Part shown: positions 1 through 8,075 of the stretch, one piece after another
Numbering within the stretch: position 1 is the stretch's first letter
How the letters are laid out: each line of letters opens with the position of its first letter
Assembly: GCA_013388845.1 (NCBI GenBank)
Contig: JACAEN010000011.1
Location: 62,001 to 126,000, forward strand
DNA from: Chloroflexota bacterium
GTDB taxonomy: Bacteria; Chloroflexota; Dehalococcoidia; GIF9; AB-539-J10
Length of the DNA stretch: 64,000 nt
Reading direction: 5' to 3'
Notes under the pieces: generated by a model
What the model was told of the DNA's origin: nothing
Databases searched by the model: none
The model's input: the letters and a program-made list of their open reading frames with translations, nothing else
Made by a program: the position numbers and the translations under genes

Positions 1-142
1 GTGGGCCTTCATAAAAGGCATAATGTGCCGCGCCTTCCCTTGTCTCGATGCTCTTATCAAAAATTCCGTGCTCTTTCCAGAAGCGAAGGATATCTTCTTC
101 CAGTTGAATAAAGTTGGTCTTACTACTAACTTCTCGGAACAT
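1..142 (-). CDS. ileS: Isoleucyl-tRNA synthetase, N-terminal fragment (runs off the window)
   Basis: Only the first 47 codons are inside the window. The reverse-strand translation starts MFREVSSKTNFIQLEEDIL and continues into FWKEHGIFDKSIETREG and then FYEGP. This is the conserved N-terminus of class I isoleucyl-tRNA synthetase, just ahead of the HIGH motif, which lies outside. The enzyme charges tRNA-Ile in the cytoplasm. The ATG follows the jag stop by two bases, so it is probably translated from the same transcript as jag. Valyl or leucyl synthetase is less likely, because the FWKE..IF.KS..REG block is typical of IleS. Confidence 0.85.
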   Translation of the reverse strand, partial: MFREVSSKTNFIQLEEDILRFWKEHGIFDKSIETREGAAHYAFYEGP

Positions 143-144
143 GG

Positions 145-777
145 CTAGCCCTGTCTCGGTAAAATAACCACCTTTCTATTCTCGCCCTCGCCTATGCTCT
201 GAGTTGTCACATCGGGATTGTCAGCCAGAGTTAAATGAATAATACGGCGTTCGTCGGCAGGCATTGGCTCCATAGTTATGGCACTGCGTTTTGATTTCAC
301 CTGCTCAGCCAGATATAAGGCTAGTTTTTGCAGGGAATCATAGCGACGTTTTTTATACCCGGCAACATCGACGTTTAACGGCAGCCAGGTCTTTAACTGT
401 CCAGCCACTATTAGTTTTGTGACATACTCCAGGGCAACCAAGGTTTGACCTCGCCGACCAATCAAGATACCTAAGTCGTCGCCTTTGATATCCAAAGCTA
501 AAGGTATCTCATCAGATAGCACTTCAACCTTGCCCGCCACTCCTAGCAATCTGAGCAAAGTATCTAGAATTTCTGTCACTACCTGAACCACGTCTCTTTC
601 CGGTGGAGTTATTGGAGTTACCCTGATTAAAGCTCCCTTGCCTCCTACTCCCAAAATTCCCGGCTTTCCCTCTCTAATAACCTCCACCTTGAATTGGTCT
701 CGGCTCAACCCTAGCTGGGCCTCTGCTTTCTCTATCGCCTGTTCTACTGTTGCAGCTGTTATCTCAATGCTTTCCAT
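145..777 (-). CDS. jag: Jag/KhpB RNA-binding protein
   Basis: A 210-residue SpoIIIJ-associated protein. An N-terminal Jag domain (about residues 1-50, MESIEITAATVEQAIEKA) is followed by a KH-type domain with the GxxG-like loop IGRRGQTL near residue 105, and a C-terminal R3H-type domain. The family binds RNA and influences cell division and envelope growth, together with the KH protein KhpA in species that have been studied. It lies directly after yidC, its usual partner in bacterial rnpA-yidD-yidC-jag clusters, and directly before ileS. All three look co-transcribed on the minus strand. Length and domain order are normal. Confidence 0.92.
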   Translation of the reverse strand: MESIEITAATVEQAIEKAEAQLGLSRDQFKVEVIREGKPGILGVGGKGALIRVTPITPPERDVVQVVTEILDTLLRLLGVAGKVEVLSDEIPLALDIKGDDLGILIGRRGQTLVALEYVTKLIVAGQLKTWLPLNVDVAGYKKRRYDSLQKLALYLAEQVKSKRSAITMEPMPADERRIIHLTLADNPDVTTQSIGEGENRKVVILPRQG

Positions 778-826
778 AGTACGCTTTCCTTTTAGTGATT
801 TGCTTTATTGTCAGCGCAGTGTGCAA

Positions 827-1603
827 TCACCTCTGTTCTGTAATGCTAGTTTGCTTTCCCTTCGCTGGTTTTGATGGAAATGGGGAACGGAATTTAAGGT
901 ATCCCCAGCTGCCAGTAGCGAAATATTGGGTGATAATACCAATTATATTGGAAACAGCCCAGTAAATAGCCAAGCCACTGGGAAACATCAAGGTAAGGAA
1001 GCCAAACATGAGGGGCATCATCAGCGTCATTATCCTGTTTGTGGATTCTTGCCTGGGGTCAACTGCTGGCGCTTGGCTCATCTTCTGCTGTATCCATGTT
1101 GTGCCACCGACTATGATAGCTAAAATCCAATATGGGTCAGGTTGTCCTAAATCAAGCCACAAAAACTTGCTGCTCAACGGAATCACTTGATTCACTATGT
1201 CCCAGGAGTAAAGACGATGAGATAAATCAAGTAAGTTCTCGGGCGTGGTGGCTAGAGCTCTCATGATGGCTTGATAGAGGGCAATCCAGATGGGGAACTG
1301 AATCAACATAGGCCATAAGCAGCCCAAAGGATTTACTCCGGCTTCCTTGTAAAGTTTCATCATTTCTTGCTGGAGCTTTTGCTGATTCTTACCATATTTT
1401 TTCTGCAATTCTTGAATCTTCGGTTGCATATCCTGCAAAGCTTTAGTGGACTTGAGTTGTCGGTTATTGAGAGGCCAGGTGATTAGACGAACGATAATTG
1501 TGAGGGCGATGATGGCTAAGCCAAACTGACCGAACAAAAAGTGGCTTAGGGCAATCAGTACATTAAGTACCGGGTTAGCTATGATAAAGTCCCAAGGATT
1601 CAT
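827..1603 (-). CDS. yidC: Membrane protein insertase YidC/Oxa1
   Basis: A 258-residue polytopic membrane protein of the YidC/Oxa1/Alb3 family, which inserts membrane proteins alone or with SecYEG. The translation begins MNPWDFIIANPVLNVLIALS. It holds the typical cytoplasmic hairpin (LKSTKALQDMQPKIQELQKK) after the first transmembrane helix, then several hydrophobic helices. It lacks the large periplasmic domain of proteobacterial YidC and has no lipobox, which is the short form expected of a single-membrane organism. It sits between a beta-propeller lipoprotein and jag. Confidence 0.95.
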   Translation of the reverse strand: MNPWDFIIANPVLNVLIALSHFLFGQFGLAIIALTIIVRLITWPLNNRQLKSTKALQDMQPKIQELQKKYGKNQQKLQQEMMKLYKEAGVNPLGCLWPMLIQFPIWIALYQAIMRALATTPENLLDLSHRLYSWDIVNQVIPLSSKFLWLDLGQPDPYWILAIIVGGTTWIQQKMSQAPAVDPRQESTNRIMTLMMPLMFGFLTLMFPSGLAIYWAVSNIIGIITQYFATGSWGYLKFRSPFPSKPAKGKQTSITEQR

Positions 1604-1615
1604 TGAGCGCGGCCC

Positions 1616-2728
1616 TCATTCTTCTTCAGTCAACGGGATTGGCTGACTTACCTCCCTCTTTTCAATATCCACAACATACAACTGGTTATCTTCACCTCGA
1701 ATGTAAACCAGACCCTCGCGAGCACAAAGAGGCGTCCTTATTTGAGTATTGATGGTCGGTTTGTCGGCATTGTCTGGATTCTTAATTCGCTCGCCATCAC
1801 CGGTCTCAGAATTAATGATATACACATTGCCTGCCTCATTAGCTACTATTAGCAGATTGCCAATCAAAACAGGTGAGGAAACTATAGGTTTTCCAGTGTC
1901 GAATTCCCACAATTTTTCTCCTGTTTTTGCTTCAATAGCATAAAGCTTGCCATCAAGACAGCCAGCATAAACAATGCCTTCATTAACTACAGGAGGCGCC
2001 CAGAACCAATTGCCGGCTGGCTTTTCCTGGGGAAATTTCCATACTGGCACATCACTACCTATCTTTATGGCATAAAGACAGCGATCGAATGAACCCACAA
2101 ATATAGTATCTCCGTAAATCACTGGTGAAGAAGCAAAGCCTGCCTGTGATTTAAAAGACCAGTCTAATAACTCTCCCGTTTCCATTGATAAAGCATAGAT
2201 ATGACCGTCGAAAGTGCTGACATAAAGAGTATCACCCATAACCGTGGGGCTTGTCCACAGCTTGACAGCCAAGGGCTCAGATTTCCACTTAAGGTCACCA
2301 TAAGTTGTATCCAAAGCATAAACCATGCCATCCGAGTTGCTAATATAGATAGTGTCATTAGCTATAACCGGGCTACCTACAATAGCTCCTATCGAACCTG
2401 TTCTGGGGTAAACCCACCTCTCGATGCCCCGGGCTATGGCCAGGGCATATACCCGGCCACTATAAGTGCCAACGTAAACTAATTCACCATCCACTATCGG
2501 CGTGGTATATATAGCAGCAGGAGGGTCGATAGGATAAGACCAATTCTGGCCTCCGGTCGATGAGTTTATCGCCACCACCCTGCCATCTCTGGTGCCCACA
2601 TAAATGATGCCGTCATGAACTGCAGGCCCCGACCATCCCCCTTTGGGCTGAGCCGTGCCAGAACAGGAAACCAAGATCAAGGGCAAAAGGGCAATTACAA
2701 CGAGGAATAATATCTTTGGTTGTTTCAT
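1616..2728 (-). CDS. PQQ-like beta-propeller lipoprotein (BamB-like repeats)
   Basis: A 370-residue secreted lipoprotein of unknown exact role. I start it at the ATG at 2728 (MKQPKILFLVV) because that begins a clean lipoprotein signal with the lipobox LILVSC and clears the end of yidD. An ATG 30 bases earlier would add ten residues and overlap yidD. The mature part holds about seven repeats with the pattern V.DG.IYVGT.DG.VYALD..TG...W, the signature of PQQ/BamB-type eight-bladed propellers. Its position between yidD and yidC suggests help in folding or assembling exported proteins. That is inference; the family also includes enzymes and structural propellers. Confidence 0.85.
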   Translation of the reverse strand: MKQPKILFLVVIALLPLILVSCSGTAQPKGGWSGPAVHDGIIYVGTRDGRVVAINSSTGGQNWSYPIDPPAAIYTTPIVDGELVYVGTYSGRVYALAIARGIERWVYPRTGSIGAIVGSPVIANDTIYISNSDGMVYALDTTYGDLKWKSEPLAVKLWTSPTVMGDTLYVSTFDGHIYALSMETGELLDWSFKSQAGFASSPVIYGDTIFVGSFDRCLYAIKIGSDVPVWKFPQEKPAGNWFWAPPVVNEGIVYAGCLDGKLYAIEAKTGEKLWEFDTGKPIVSSPVLIGNLLIVANEAGNVYIINSETGDGERIKNPDNADKPTINTQIRTPLCAREGLVYIRGEDNQLYVVDIEKREVSQPIPLTEEE

Positions 2729-2735
2729 TCCATAA

Positions 2736-2945
2736 CTAAGGCACTGGGTCGTAGCCACCTTCAGAGAATGGATTACAGCGAACTATCCTCTTGGCTGCCA
2801 GCCAGCTACCTCGGAGAAATCCATATTTTTTAATTGCCTCAAGCGCATACTGAGAACATGTGGGCTGGAAACGGCAGACACTAGGGAGACCCTTCGAAAG
2901 TGTGTTCTGGTACCATCTAATCAACCACAGAGCTAATTGAGTCAT
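2736..2945 (-). CDS. yidD: Membrane protein insertion efficiency factor YidD
   Basis: A 69-residue YidD family protein. It has the family's features: [22 protein letters not shown] with CRFxPTCSxYA, then [18 protein letters not shown] and [14 protein letters not shown]. The family assists YidC-dependent membrane insertion. Its ATG overlaps the rnpA stop codon (ATGA), which indicates coupled translation. Confidence 0.93.
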   Translation of the reverse strand: MTQLALWLIRWYQNTLSKGLPSVCRFQPTCSQYALEAIKKYGFLRGSWLAAKRIVRCNPFSEGGYDPVP

Positions 2946-3280
2946 TCGTTGCTCTCCAATAATTGTGCCCGAGTCAAAAGCTTAGTCACGGCCCTCTCGA
3001 GTTGATGATAGTCTGTGTTGACTGCTGCAGACCGAGCAATGAGGATAATATCCCATCCCGGTTTTAGCGATTGCAACCTCATTATTTCCCTGAGTAACCT
3101 CTTCAAGTGATTACGCTGCACCGCCTTACCTACTTTTTTGGTCACAGAAAAACCGTATCGGCTTAGACTTAAACCATTGGGCATTGCCTTCATCACTAGC
3201 AAGCTATTTGCCCACGCTTTGCCTTGTCGGTAAACCAAAGTATATTGTGCTCTATTAGTTAAAAATCGAGGCTCCTTCAC
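2942..3280 (-). CDS. rnpA: Ribonuclease P protein component
   Basis: A 112-residue RnpA, the protein cofactor that helps the RNase P RNA cleave 5' leaders from pre-tRNAs. The family signature is visible as the basic helix [18 protein letters not shown] (the RNR-like motif) near residues 48-65, after an N-terminal beta-rich part. The start is GTG, inside GTGAAGGAG. It lies between rpmH and yidD, the almost universal bacterial order. Confidence 0.93.
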   Translation of the reverse strand: MKEPRFLTNRAQYTLVYRQGKAWANSLLVMKAMPNGLSLSRYGFSVTKKVGKAVQRNHLKRLLREIMRLQSLKPGWDIILIARSAAVNTDYHQLERAVTKLLTRAQLLESNE

Positions 3281-3289
3281 TGGATGGAA

Positions 3290-3430
3290 TTAAACTGGAG
3301 TTAGCCTATGCCTCCCCTTAAGGCGCCTGGCTTTAAGCACTCGTCTACCAGCGCGAGTGGCCATCCTGGCGCGGAAACCTAAACTGCGCCTCCGGGGAAT
3401 GTTCTTTGGTTGGTAAGTCCGCTTTGGCAT
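3290..3430 (-). CDS. rpmH: 50S ribosomal protein bL34
   Basis: A 46-residue, strongly basic protein read on the minus strand: [19 protein letters not shown], then [17 protein letters not shown], ending RHRLTPV. This is bL34 of the large ribosomal subunit, with the family hallmark KRTYQP at the start and the GFRxRMxTxxGRxVLxxRRxKGRxxL core. It stops ten bases before the rnpA start and begins four bases after the rpsR stop, so it is embedded in the operon. Confidence 0.95.
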   Translation of the reverse strand: MPKRTYQPKNIPRRRSLGFRARMATRAGRRVLKARRLKGRHRLTPV

Positions 3431-3433
3431 TTT

Positions 3434-3742
3434 TCAGACTGTCGAACGGGATAGGCCGACGCCTCCTGTTTTCCAAATATGGGTTGGTGCGTAAGGCAGC
3501 ATAGCCAGATAACGAGCTCTCTTTATAGCTTGTGCCAAGCTTCTTCGATGTTTAGCGCAGGTTTTGCTCCTCCGTCGTGACACTATCTTGCCCTGACCGG
3601 AAATATAGCGAGACAACAGAGAAACATCTTTATAGTCGATTTCCATACTTCCTTTGCAGAAGGGACAAACTGCGGGCTTAGTGACAAAGTTTCTCGTAGG
3701 TCTTACCCTTCCGGTATTAGCTGCTCTTCCAGTATTAGTCAA
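3434..3742 (-). CDS. rpsR: 30S ribosomal protein bS18
   Basis: A 102-residue bS18 with an N-terminal extension of about 20 residues. It keeps four candidate zinc ligands (C26, C29, C62, H65: AVCPFCKG and KTCAKHRR), the zinc-binding form of S18 found in many Gram-positive and Chloroflexota genomes. The conserved core SLLSRYISGQGKI and AIKRARYLAMLPY is intact. The start is TTG, preceded by a GAGGAAGA ribosome-binding site. It follows ssb in the common rpsF-ssb-rpsR order. Confidence 0.94.
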   Translation of the reverse strand: MTNTGRAANTGRVRPTRNFVTKPAVCPFCKGSMEIDYKDVSLLSRYISGQGKIVSRRRSKTCAKHRRSLAQAIKRARYLAMLPYAPTHIWKTGGVGLSRSTV

Positions 3743-3760
3743 ATCTTCCTCTCCTCTATT

Positions 3761-4150
3761 TTAGTCAAAGGGTAAATCTTCAGGCTCGAGCTCCCCTTCC
3801 TCAGCTACCGACACCGGGGTTCGCTTGCCAAGGAAAAGTACGCGCTCCGCAGTCACCTCAAGGCTGGTGCGCGTCTGCCCGTCCTGTCCTTCCCAATTGC
3901 GGGCGTGCAATCTTCCTTCAACGTAAACTTGCCTCCCCTTGCTCAAGAATTGATTGCATTGCTCAGCTTGCTTGCCCCAAACGCTAACTCGAAACCAGTC
4001 CGTCTCTTCCTTGGTCTCTCCGGCCGAAGTGGTATAGCGACGAGTAGTAGCCATACGAAAAGAGGTAACTGCCTTCCCGTTGGGCGTGTACCTCATCTCC
4101 GGGTCGGAACCTAGATTGCCAACAAGTATTACTTTGCTTAGGCTTGCCAT
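3761..4150 (-). CDS. ssb: Single-stranded DNA-binding protein
   Basis: A 129-residue SSB. The OB-fold covers about residues 4-108 (SKVILVGNLGSDPEMRYTPNG; DWFRVSVWGKQAEQC). A short acidic tail ends in EDLPFD, the C-terminal tip that recruits partner proteins in bacterial SSBs. It coats single-stranded DNA in replication and repair. It starts one base after the rpsF stop and is followed by rpsR. Confidence 0.94.
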   Translation of the reverse strand: MASLSKVILVGNLGSDPEMRYTPNGKAVTSFRMATTRRYTTSAGETKEETDWFRVSVWGKQAEQCNQFLSKGRQVYVEGRLHARNWEGQDGQTRTSLEVTAERVLFLGKRTPVSVAEEGELEPEDLPFD

Positions 4151-4151
4151 G

Positions 4152-4439
4152 TCAATCCTCCACTTTTACCACAAGATATCGCAGAATATTCTCGAAAGCA
4201 CGGACTTCTGATTCAAGCTCCTTAACCGATTTTGGCATTAACTTAAAGCGAGCTAGAATATAATCAGCCTCCATAAATTTCTTTATAGGGTAAGCGAGCT
4301 TTCTTCTTCCCCAATTTGTTATCTCCTCCACCGCTCCACCGCGGCTATTAATGGACCGGGTCACCTTGTCTACAATTTTGGACACTCCCTCTTCATCAAT
4401 TTCAGGGCTGATTATAGCTACCATCTCGTAATCATGCAT
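4152..4439 (-). CDS. rpsF: 30S ribosomal protein bS6
   Basis: A 95-residue bS6, starting MHDYEMVAIISPE, with the core GRRKLAYPIKKFMEADYIL and the end LRYLVVKVED. It is the first gene of the ribosomal/SSB run. An ATG four bases downstream is out of frame. It is transcribed divergently from thiL; a sigma-70-like promoter lies just upstream at 4449-4478. Confidence 0.94.
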   Translation of the reverse strand: MHDYEMVAIISPEIDEEGVSKIVDKVTRSINSRGGAVEEITNWGRRKLAYPIKKFMEADYILARFKLMPKSVKELESEVRAFENILRYLVVKVED

Positions 4440-4448
4440 GTCTAAAAT

Positions 4449-4478
4449 TTTATATCACAGGGAATAAAATGGCAACAA
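4449..4478 (-). promoter_or_regulatory. Promoter of the rpsF operon
   Basis: On the minus strand, TTGTTG, an 18-base spacer and TATAAA with a TGA just before it (extended -10, TGATATAAA). The rpsF ATG is about ten bases downstream of the -10 box, so the leader would be very short. Confidence 0.5.
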
Positions 4479-4534
4479 GACCTATGTTTTAACTACCTAT
4501 TACGTCTACTAGCTAGAATGTTAAATAGGGCCAG

Positions 4535-4543
4535 TGTTATAAT
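4535..4543 (+). promoter_or_regulatory. Extended -10 promoter of thiL (leaderless transcript likely)
   Basis: TGTTATAAT, a perfect extended -10 element, ends only seven bases before the thiL ATG at 4551. Transcription would begin at or within a base of the ATG, giving a leaderless mRNA. No convincing -35 box is visible, as is common for extended -10 promoters. Confidence 0.6.
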
Positions 4544-4550
4544 TCCGCCA

Positions 4551-5555
4551 ATGAAAGTATCTGAGTTGGGAGAATTTGGGCTAATTGACCTTATACGAGA
4601 TATTGTGGCTAAATCCCAAAATCTGGAACGTGCTTCTTGGCAGAAAACTCTGGTGGGAATTGGCGATGATGCCGCCGCTTGGCAAAGTAATGGGCACATT
4701 GAATTGGCTACTACGGACACTCTGGTTCAAAATATACACTTCGACTTGAGGCTGACACGCTGGGAGGAATTGGGCTGGAAAGCACTCGCTGTAAACTTAA
4801 GCGACATAGCTGCTATGGGTGGTATTCCCAGCTATGCTTTGCTTTCCTTGTCGCTGCCTGGCGAACTCGAAGTTGAAGATATGTCCAAATTCATTAACAG
4901 CATGGTGCATTTGGCTGGGGAATTTGGCGTAGCTATAGTTGGAGGTAATGTAGCAGCCGCTCCTAATGTCGTAATCACAGTAACAGTAATTGGTTACTCC
5001 AAAGGCAAAGCATTACTTAAGAGGTCAACAGCTTCCCCTGGTGAGCAAATAGCCGTCACAGGATACCTGGGATTGTCCGCAGCCGGCTTGGAGATGCTCC
5101 AGGGAAAGATCATCTCAGAACCCGAAACAAACAATATCCTGAGGCAAGCTCACCTTAAGCCTATGCCGCGGGTAAAGGAAGGACAAATTCTGGTAGAGCA
5201 AGGGGTTAAAACTGCCATAGATATAAGCGATGGGCTTGTTGCCGACCTTAGCCATATATGTGAATCCAGCAAAGTCAATGCTAGGATAAAGATCGAGAAA
5301 GTGCCAGTGCACCCTGTAGTTATAGCCAATTTCCCGAACCATAAAGAGCTGGCTTTATATGGTGGAGAGGATTATGAGCTTCTTTTTACCGCTGATGAAA
5401 CCATTATTGCGCGGGTTAAGCAAGCTCTAAACTGCCCAGTGACTGTAATCGGTGACATAACAAAAGAACAGCTGCCAACACGTGTGACTGTAGTGGACAG
5501 TAAGGGAAATAGCATCCCTTATCGAAAGGGGGGCTGGGAACACTTTAAGAATTAA
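4551..5555 (+). CDS. thiL: Thiamine-monophosphate kinase
   Basis: A 334-residue ThiL, which phosphorylates thiamine monophosphate to thiamine diphosphate with ATP. The family start motif KVSELGEFGLIDLI is at the N-terminus, followed by GIGDDAAAW (Mg-ATP site), the WKALAVNLSDIAAMGG block, ISDGLVADL and LYGGEDYELLFT. I use the ATG at 4551; an in-frame ATG 33 bases upstream lies ahead of the -10 box, so a transcript from that promoter would not include it. The next gene, tsaE, follows by two bases. Confidence 0.93.
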   Translation: MKVSELGEFGLIDLIRDIVAKSQNLERASWQKTLVGIGDDAAAWQSNGHIELATTDTLVQNIHFDLRLTRWEELGWKALAVNLSDIAAMGGIPSYALLSLSLPGELEVEDMSKFINSMVHLAGEFGVAIVGGNVAAAPNVVITVTVIGYSKGKALLKRSTASPGEQIAVTGYLGLSAAGLEMLQGKIISEPETNNILRQAHLKPMPRVKEGQILVEQGVKTAIDISDGLVADLSHICESSKVNARIKIEKVPVHPVVIANFPNHKELALYGGEDYELLFTADETIIARVKQALNCPVTVIGDITKEQLPTRVTVVDSKGNSIPYRKGGWEHFKN

Positions 5556-5557
5556 GA

Positions 5558-6043
5558 ATGCAGTCTTTCAAGTTAAAATCGCATAGTCCTGAACAAACTC
5601 AGCTTTTGGGAAGATACTTGGGGGAACTTGCTCAAAAGGCTGATATTTTTCTTCTCGTAGGCGAGTTGGGAACAGGCAAAACTTGTCTTGTCCAGGGCAT
5701 CGCTCGCGGGCTGGATGTCACGGAATATGCCTTCAGTCCTTCTTTCGTTATCCTTAGAGAATATCATGGCCGACTTCCTTTGTACCACATCGATTTCTAT
5801 CGCCTGGATCATATCGAGGAAATTGCTGACCTGGGGCTGGAGGAGTATTTTTACGGCGACGGGGTTTGTGTGGTTGAATGGGCAGATAAGGGGCTGCAAG
5901 TAGCCCCTCGTGATAATTTGCTTATCACCATACAGTATATTCCTGCCTCGGAGACAGGACGGTCTATTTGCCTAAAACCTCAAGGCAAGCGCTATTATGA
6001 ACTAATAGAACAGCTCCAAAAAAAGAAGGATTTGTGGCTTTGA
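5558..6043 (+). CDS. tsaE: tRNA t6A biosynthesis ATPase TsaE
   Basis: A 161-residue TsaE, the ATPase that supports TsaB-TsaD in making N6-threonylcarbamoyladenosine at position 37 of tRNAs reading ANN codons. A P-loop (VGELGTGKT, about residues 33-41) is followed by the family blocks SPSFVILREY, HIDFYRLD and VVEWADKG. No clear ribosome-binding site is seen, so it is probably translationally coupled to thiL. tsaB follows after 111 bases. Confidence 0.93.
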   Translation: MQSFKLKSHSPEQTQLLGRYLGELAQKADIFLLVGELGTGKTCLVQGIARGLDVTEYAFSPSFVILREYHGRLPLYHIDFYRLDHIEEIADLGLEEYFYGDGVCVVEWADKGLQVAPRDNLLITIQYIPASETGRSICLKPQGKRYYELIEQLQKKKDLWL

Positions 6044-6054
6044 ATGCGAAATGC

Positions 6055-6125
6055 TAGACCTCTTGACTTTTGCCCTGTTGTTTTGCAGTTTTATTTTTCT
6101 CTTTTGCATTTCCAAGGGATTTGTC
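6055..6125. repeat. AT-rich intergenic repeat between tsaE and tsaB
   Basis: Read on the minus strand this stretch contains GCAAAAGAGAAAAATAAAAC and TGCAAAACAACAGGGCAAAA. It matches the pattern at 49.1 kb (AAAAATAAAAGTGCAAAA) and loosely the one at 10.9 kb. It may be a degenerate dispersed repeat, but the similarity is in low-complexity sequence. Confidence 0.35.
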
Positions 6126-6154
6126 TGGGGTTTAGAAACTAGCGTCTCTTTGAT

Positions 6155-6874
6155 ATGGAATTAGCTATAGATACTTCATCCAATATTGTCAGCGTTGCCT
6201 TGTCTCGTAAAGGTAAGATATTAGCTTCGCTAACCTGGCAAACGACACAAAATCATACAGTAGAGCTGTTGCCGAATTTGGTTTTCTTGTTACAAAAAGC
6301 TAAGGTGGGTCTAGACTCTATAGAAGCGATCATAGTAGCTAAAGGTCCGGGAAGCTTTAATGGACTTCGAGTGGGCATAAGCACTGCCAAAGGACTAGCT
6401 TCTGCTTTGAATATCCCTTTGCTTGGTATAAGCACGCTGGAGGCTGAAGCCTACCTCTTTGCCTTTACTGGATTGCCCCTCCGTCCCATTCACAAGGCTG
6501 GTCGCGAAGAAATAGCCACCGCTCTTTACCGTCAAAAAGATGATGAATGGCAATGTCTGGAGGCGGAAAACTTGACCACAGTCAAAACTCTGTGCCGTCG
6601 AACTAAGCAAAAAACGCTTTTCTGTGGCGAAATCCCTCCTGACATAATAAGCGAAATACAGCAAAAGCTGGGCAAGCGAGCTATAATTTCCCAGAATAGT
6701 AGGCCATGTCGAGCCAATTCCTTGGCTATATTAGGTTGGCGAGAATTGAGCAAAGGGGAACGAGATGACCCAGCCGCCCTACAGCCAGTATACCTTCGCC
6801 CCCCTCATATAACCAAGCCCAAGGATAAAATACCTCCTTTGTCATTCAGAGTGGAGCAAGGGAATCTAAACTGA
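6155..6874 (+). CDS. tsaB: tRNA t6A biosynthesis protein TsaB
   Basis: A 239-residue TsaB, the inactive TsaD paralogue that scaffolds the threonylcarbamoyl-transferase complex. It begins MELAIDTSSNIVSVALSRKG and holds the family block VAKGPGSFNGLRVGISTAKGL near residues 60-80. The C-terminal half is less conserved, as in other members, and ends PVYLRPPH, which is typical. It follows tsaE. A strong palindrome begins two bases after its stop codon. Confidence 0.92.
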   Translation: MELAIDTSSNIVSVALSRKGKILASLTWQTTQNHTVELLPNLVFLLQKAKVGLDSIEAIIVAKGPGSFNGLRVGISTAKGLASALNIPLLGISTLEAEAYLFAFTGLPLRPIHKAGREEIATALYRQKDDEWQCLEAENLTTVKTLCRRTKQKTLFCGEIPPDIISEIQQKLGKRAIISQNSRPCRANSLAILGWRELSKGERDDPAALQPVYLRPPHITKPKDKIPPLSFRVEQGNLN

Positions 6875-6875
6875 C

Positions 6876-6901
6876 CCAAGAACATCTTGCGATTTTCTTG
6901 G
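6876..6901. repeat. Palindromic element after tsaB (family CCAAGAA...TTCTTGG)
   Basis: A 26-base imperfect palindrome, CCAAGAA..TTCTTGG with the central CATCTTGCGATT. It matches 23 of 26 bases of the element at 16561-16586 read on the other strand. It lies directly after the tsaB stop and may act as a terminator or transcript-end stabiliser, but it has no long T run. Confidence 0.5.
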
Positions 6902-6977
6902 AAACCCAGTTAAGATTTAGAGCAAATTTAGCAGAGTCGCTCAAAAGTCTTACAGGCTTTTTGGGGTAGTTTAGGAA

Positions 6978-8039
6978 ATGGAGATTCCCAGATCAGACGC
7001 TGAGTGCACAGCAAGGCTTTGTTTTGCCTGTAGCCAGGAGAACCCTATAGGGCTGAAGTTGAAACCTGTTCACGATGGGGAAAAAGTCACCGCAATGTTC
7101 ACTGCCGGGGAGTTTCATCAAGGCTGGAATGGTGTTGTCCATGGTGGTATCCTCTATACCCTCCTCGATGAAGTAAATGCCTATGCTATGCTTTGCCACG
7201 GGATTGAGTTTGGCGTTACTGCCAAGAGCGAGATAAGGTTTAAACAGATAGCACCCATCAACGAGCCAATCCAAGCCTCTGCCTGGGTCACTAAACTGAC
7301 AAAACGGTTAGTGGAAACTAAGGGAGTGCTTACCCTCAGGGACAATACAGTCATACTCGATGGCGATTTCTTATTCTACGTCTGGAGGCAGTCCAAGAAG
7401 GCAATCCTCTGGGACATGGATGGAGTTATTGCCGATTCCGGCTCCTTGCATTTTGCTGCCTGGCAAGAGACTTTTGCTAAACGGGGGGTAAAATTCACTC
7501 AAGAGGATTTTACCAGGCTCTTTGGCACTAGAAATGACTTCATAATTGGCAGCATTATGGGCAAGGAACTCCCTGAGGAAGATGTCAAGATCATGGTGCA
7601 GGAAAAAGAAGAAAATTTTCGATGGAAGGCAACAGGAAGCATCAAGCCATTTCCTGGGGTGGTAAGGCTGCTGAATGCTATAAAGAAAGGGAATTTCAAA
7701 GTAGTCTTGGTTTCCTCAGCGCCCAAGGAGAATATCGACTTGGTTCTTAGAGAGCTTAGTTTGGAAGGGATTTTTGATTGTATTGTGTTTGGTCAGGAAG
7801 TATCCGAAAGCAAACCCAGTCCCCAGATATATCTTTTAGCTGCCCAGAAATTGGGAGTGACACCTAACGATTGCCTGGTAGTTGAAGATTCTCCCCTGGG
7901 AGTCAAAGCAGCCAAAATTGCGGGGATGAAATGCTTGGCTATAACTAATACACACCCTCGACAAGAGCTCCAGGAGGCTGATAAAGTAGTTGACTCTTTA
8001 GGGAATGTGGATTTGATCACCTTGCTCACGAGGGTTTAG
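6978..8039 (+). CDS. Hot-dog thioesterase fused to HAD-superfamily phosphatase
   Basis: A 353-residue two-domain protein. Residues 10-135 look like a PaaI/YigI-type hot-dog thioesterase: LCFACSQENPIGLKLKP, then the NGVVHGGIL active-site loop and LLDEVNAYA. Residues 141-353 look like a beta-phosphoglucomutase-type HAD phosphatase: WDMDGVIADS (motif I aspartates), VSSAP (motif II), KPSPQIY (motif III lysine) and VVEDSPLGVKAAK (motif IV). The frame is unbroken and both active sites appear intact. The hot-dog part should hydrolyse acyl-CoA and the HAD part a small phosphate ester. The joint substrate is unknown. It lies between tsaB and ndk. Confidence 0.85.
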   Translation: MEIPRSDAECTARLCFACSQENPIGLKLKPVHDGEKVTAMFTAGEFHQGWNGVVHGGILYTLLDEVNAYAMLCHGIEFGVTAKSEIRFKQIAPINEPIQASAWVTKLTKRLVETKGVLTLRDNTVILDGDFLFYVWRQSKKAILWDMDGVIADSGSLHFAAWQETFAKRGVKFTQEDFTRLFGTRNDFIIGSIMGKELPEEDVKIMVQEKEENFRWKATGSIKPFPGVVRLLNAIKKGNFKVVLVSSAPKENIDLVLRELSLEGIFDCIVFGQEVSESKPSPQIYLLAAQKLGVTPNDCLVVEDSPLGVKAAKIAGMKCLAITNTHPRQELQEADKVVDSLGNVDLITLLTRV

Positions 8040-8075
8040 AAAGGAGCTAGGATAAGGAAGAAGGAGATTAAAATC

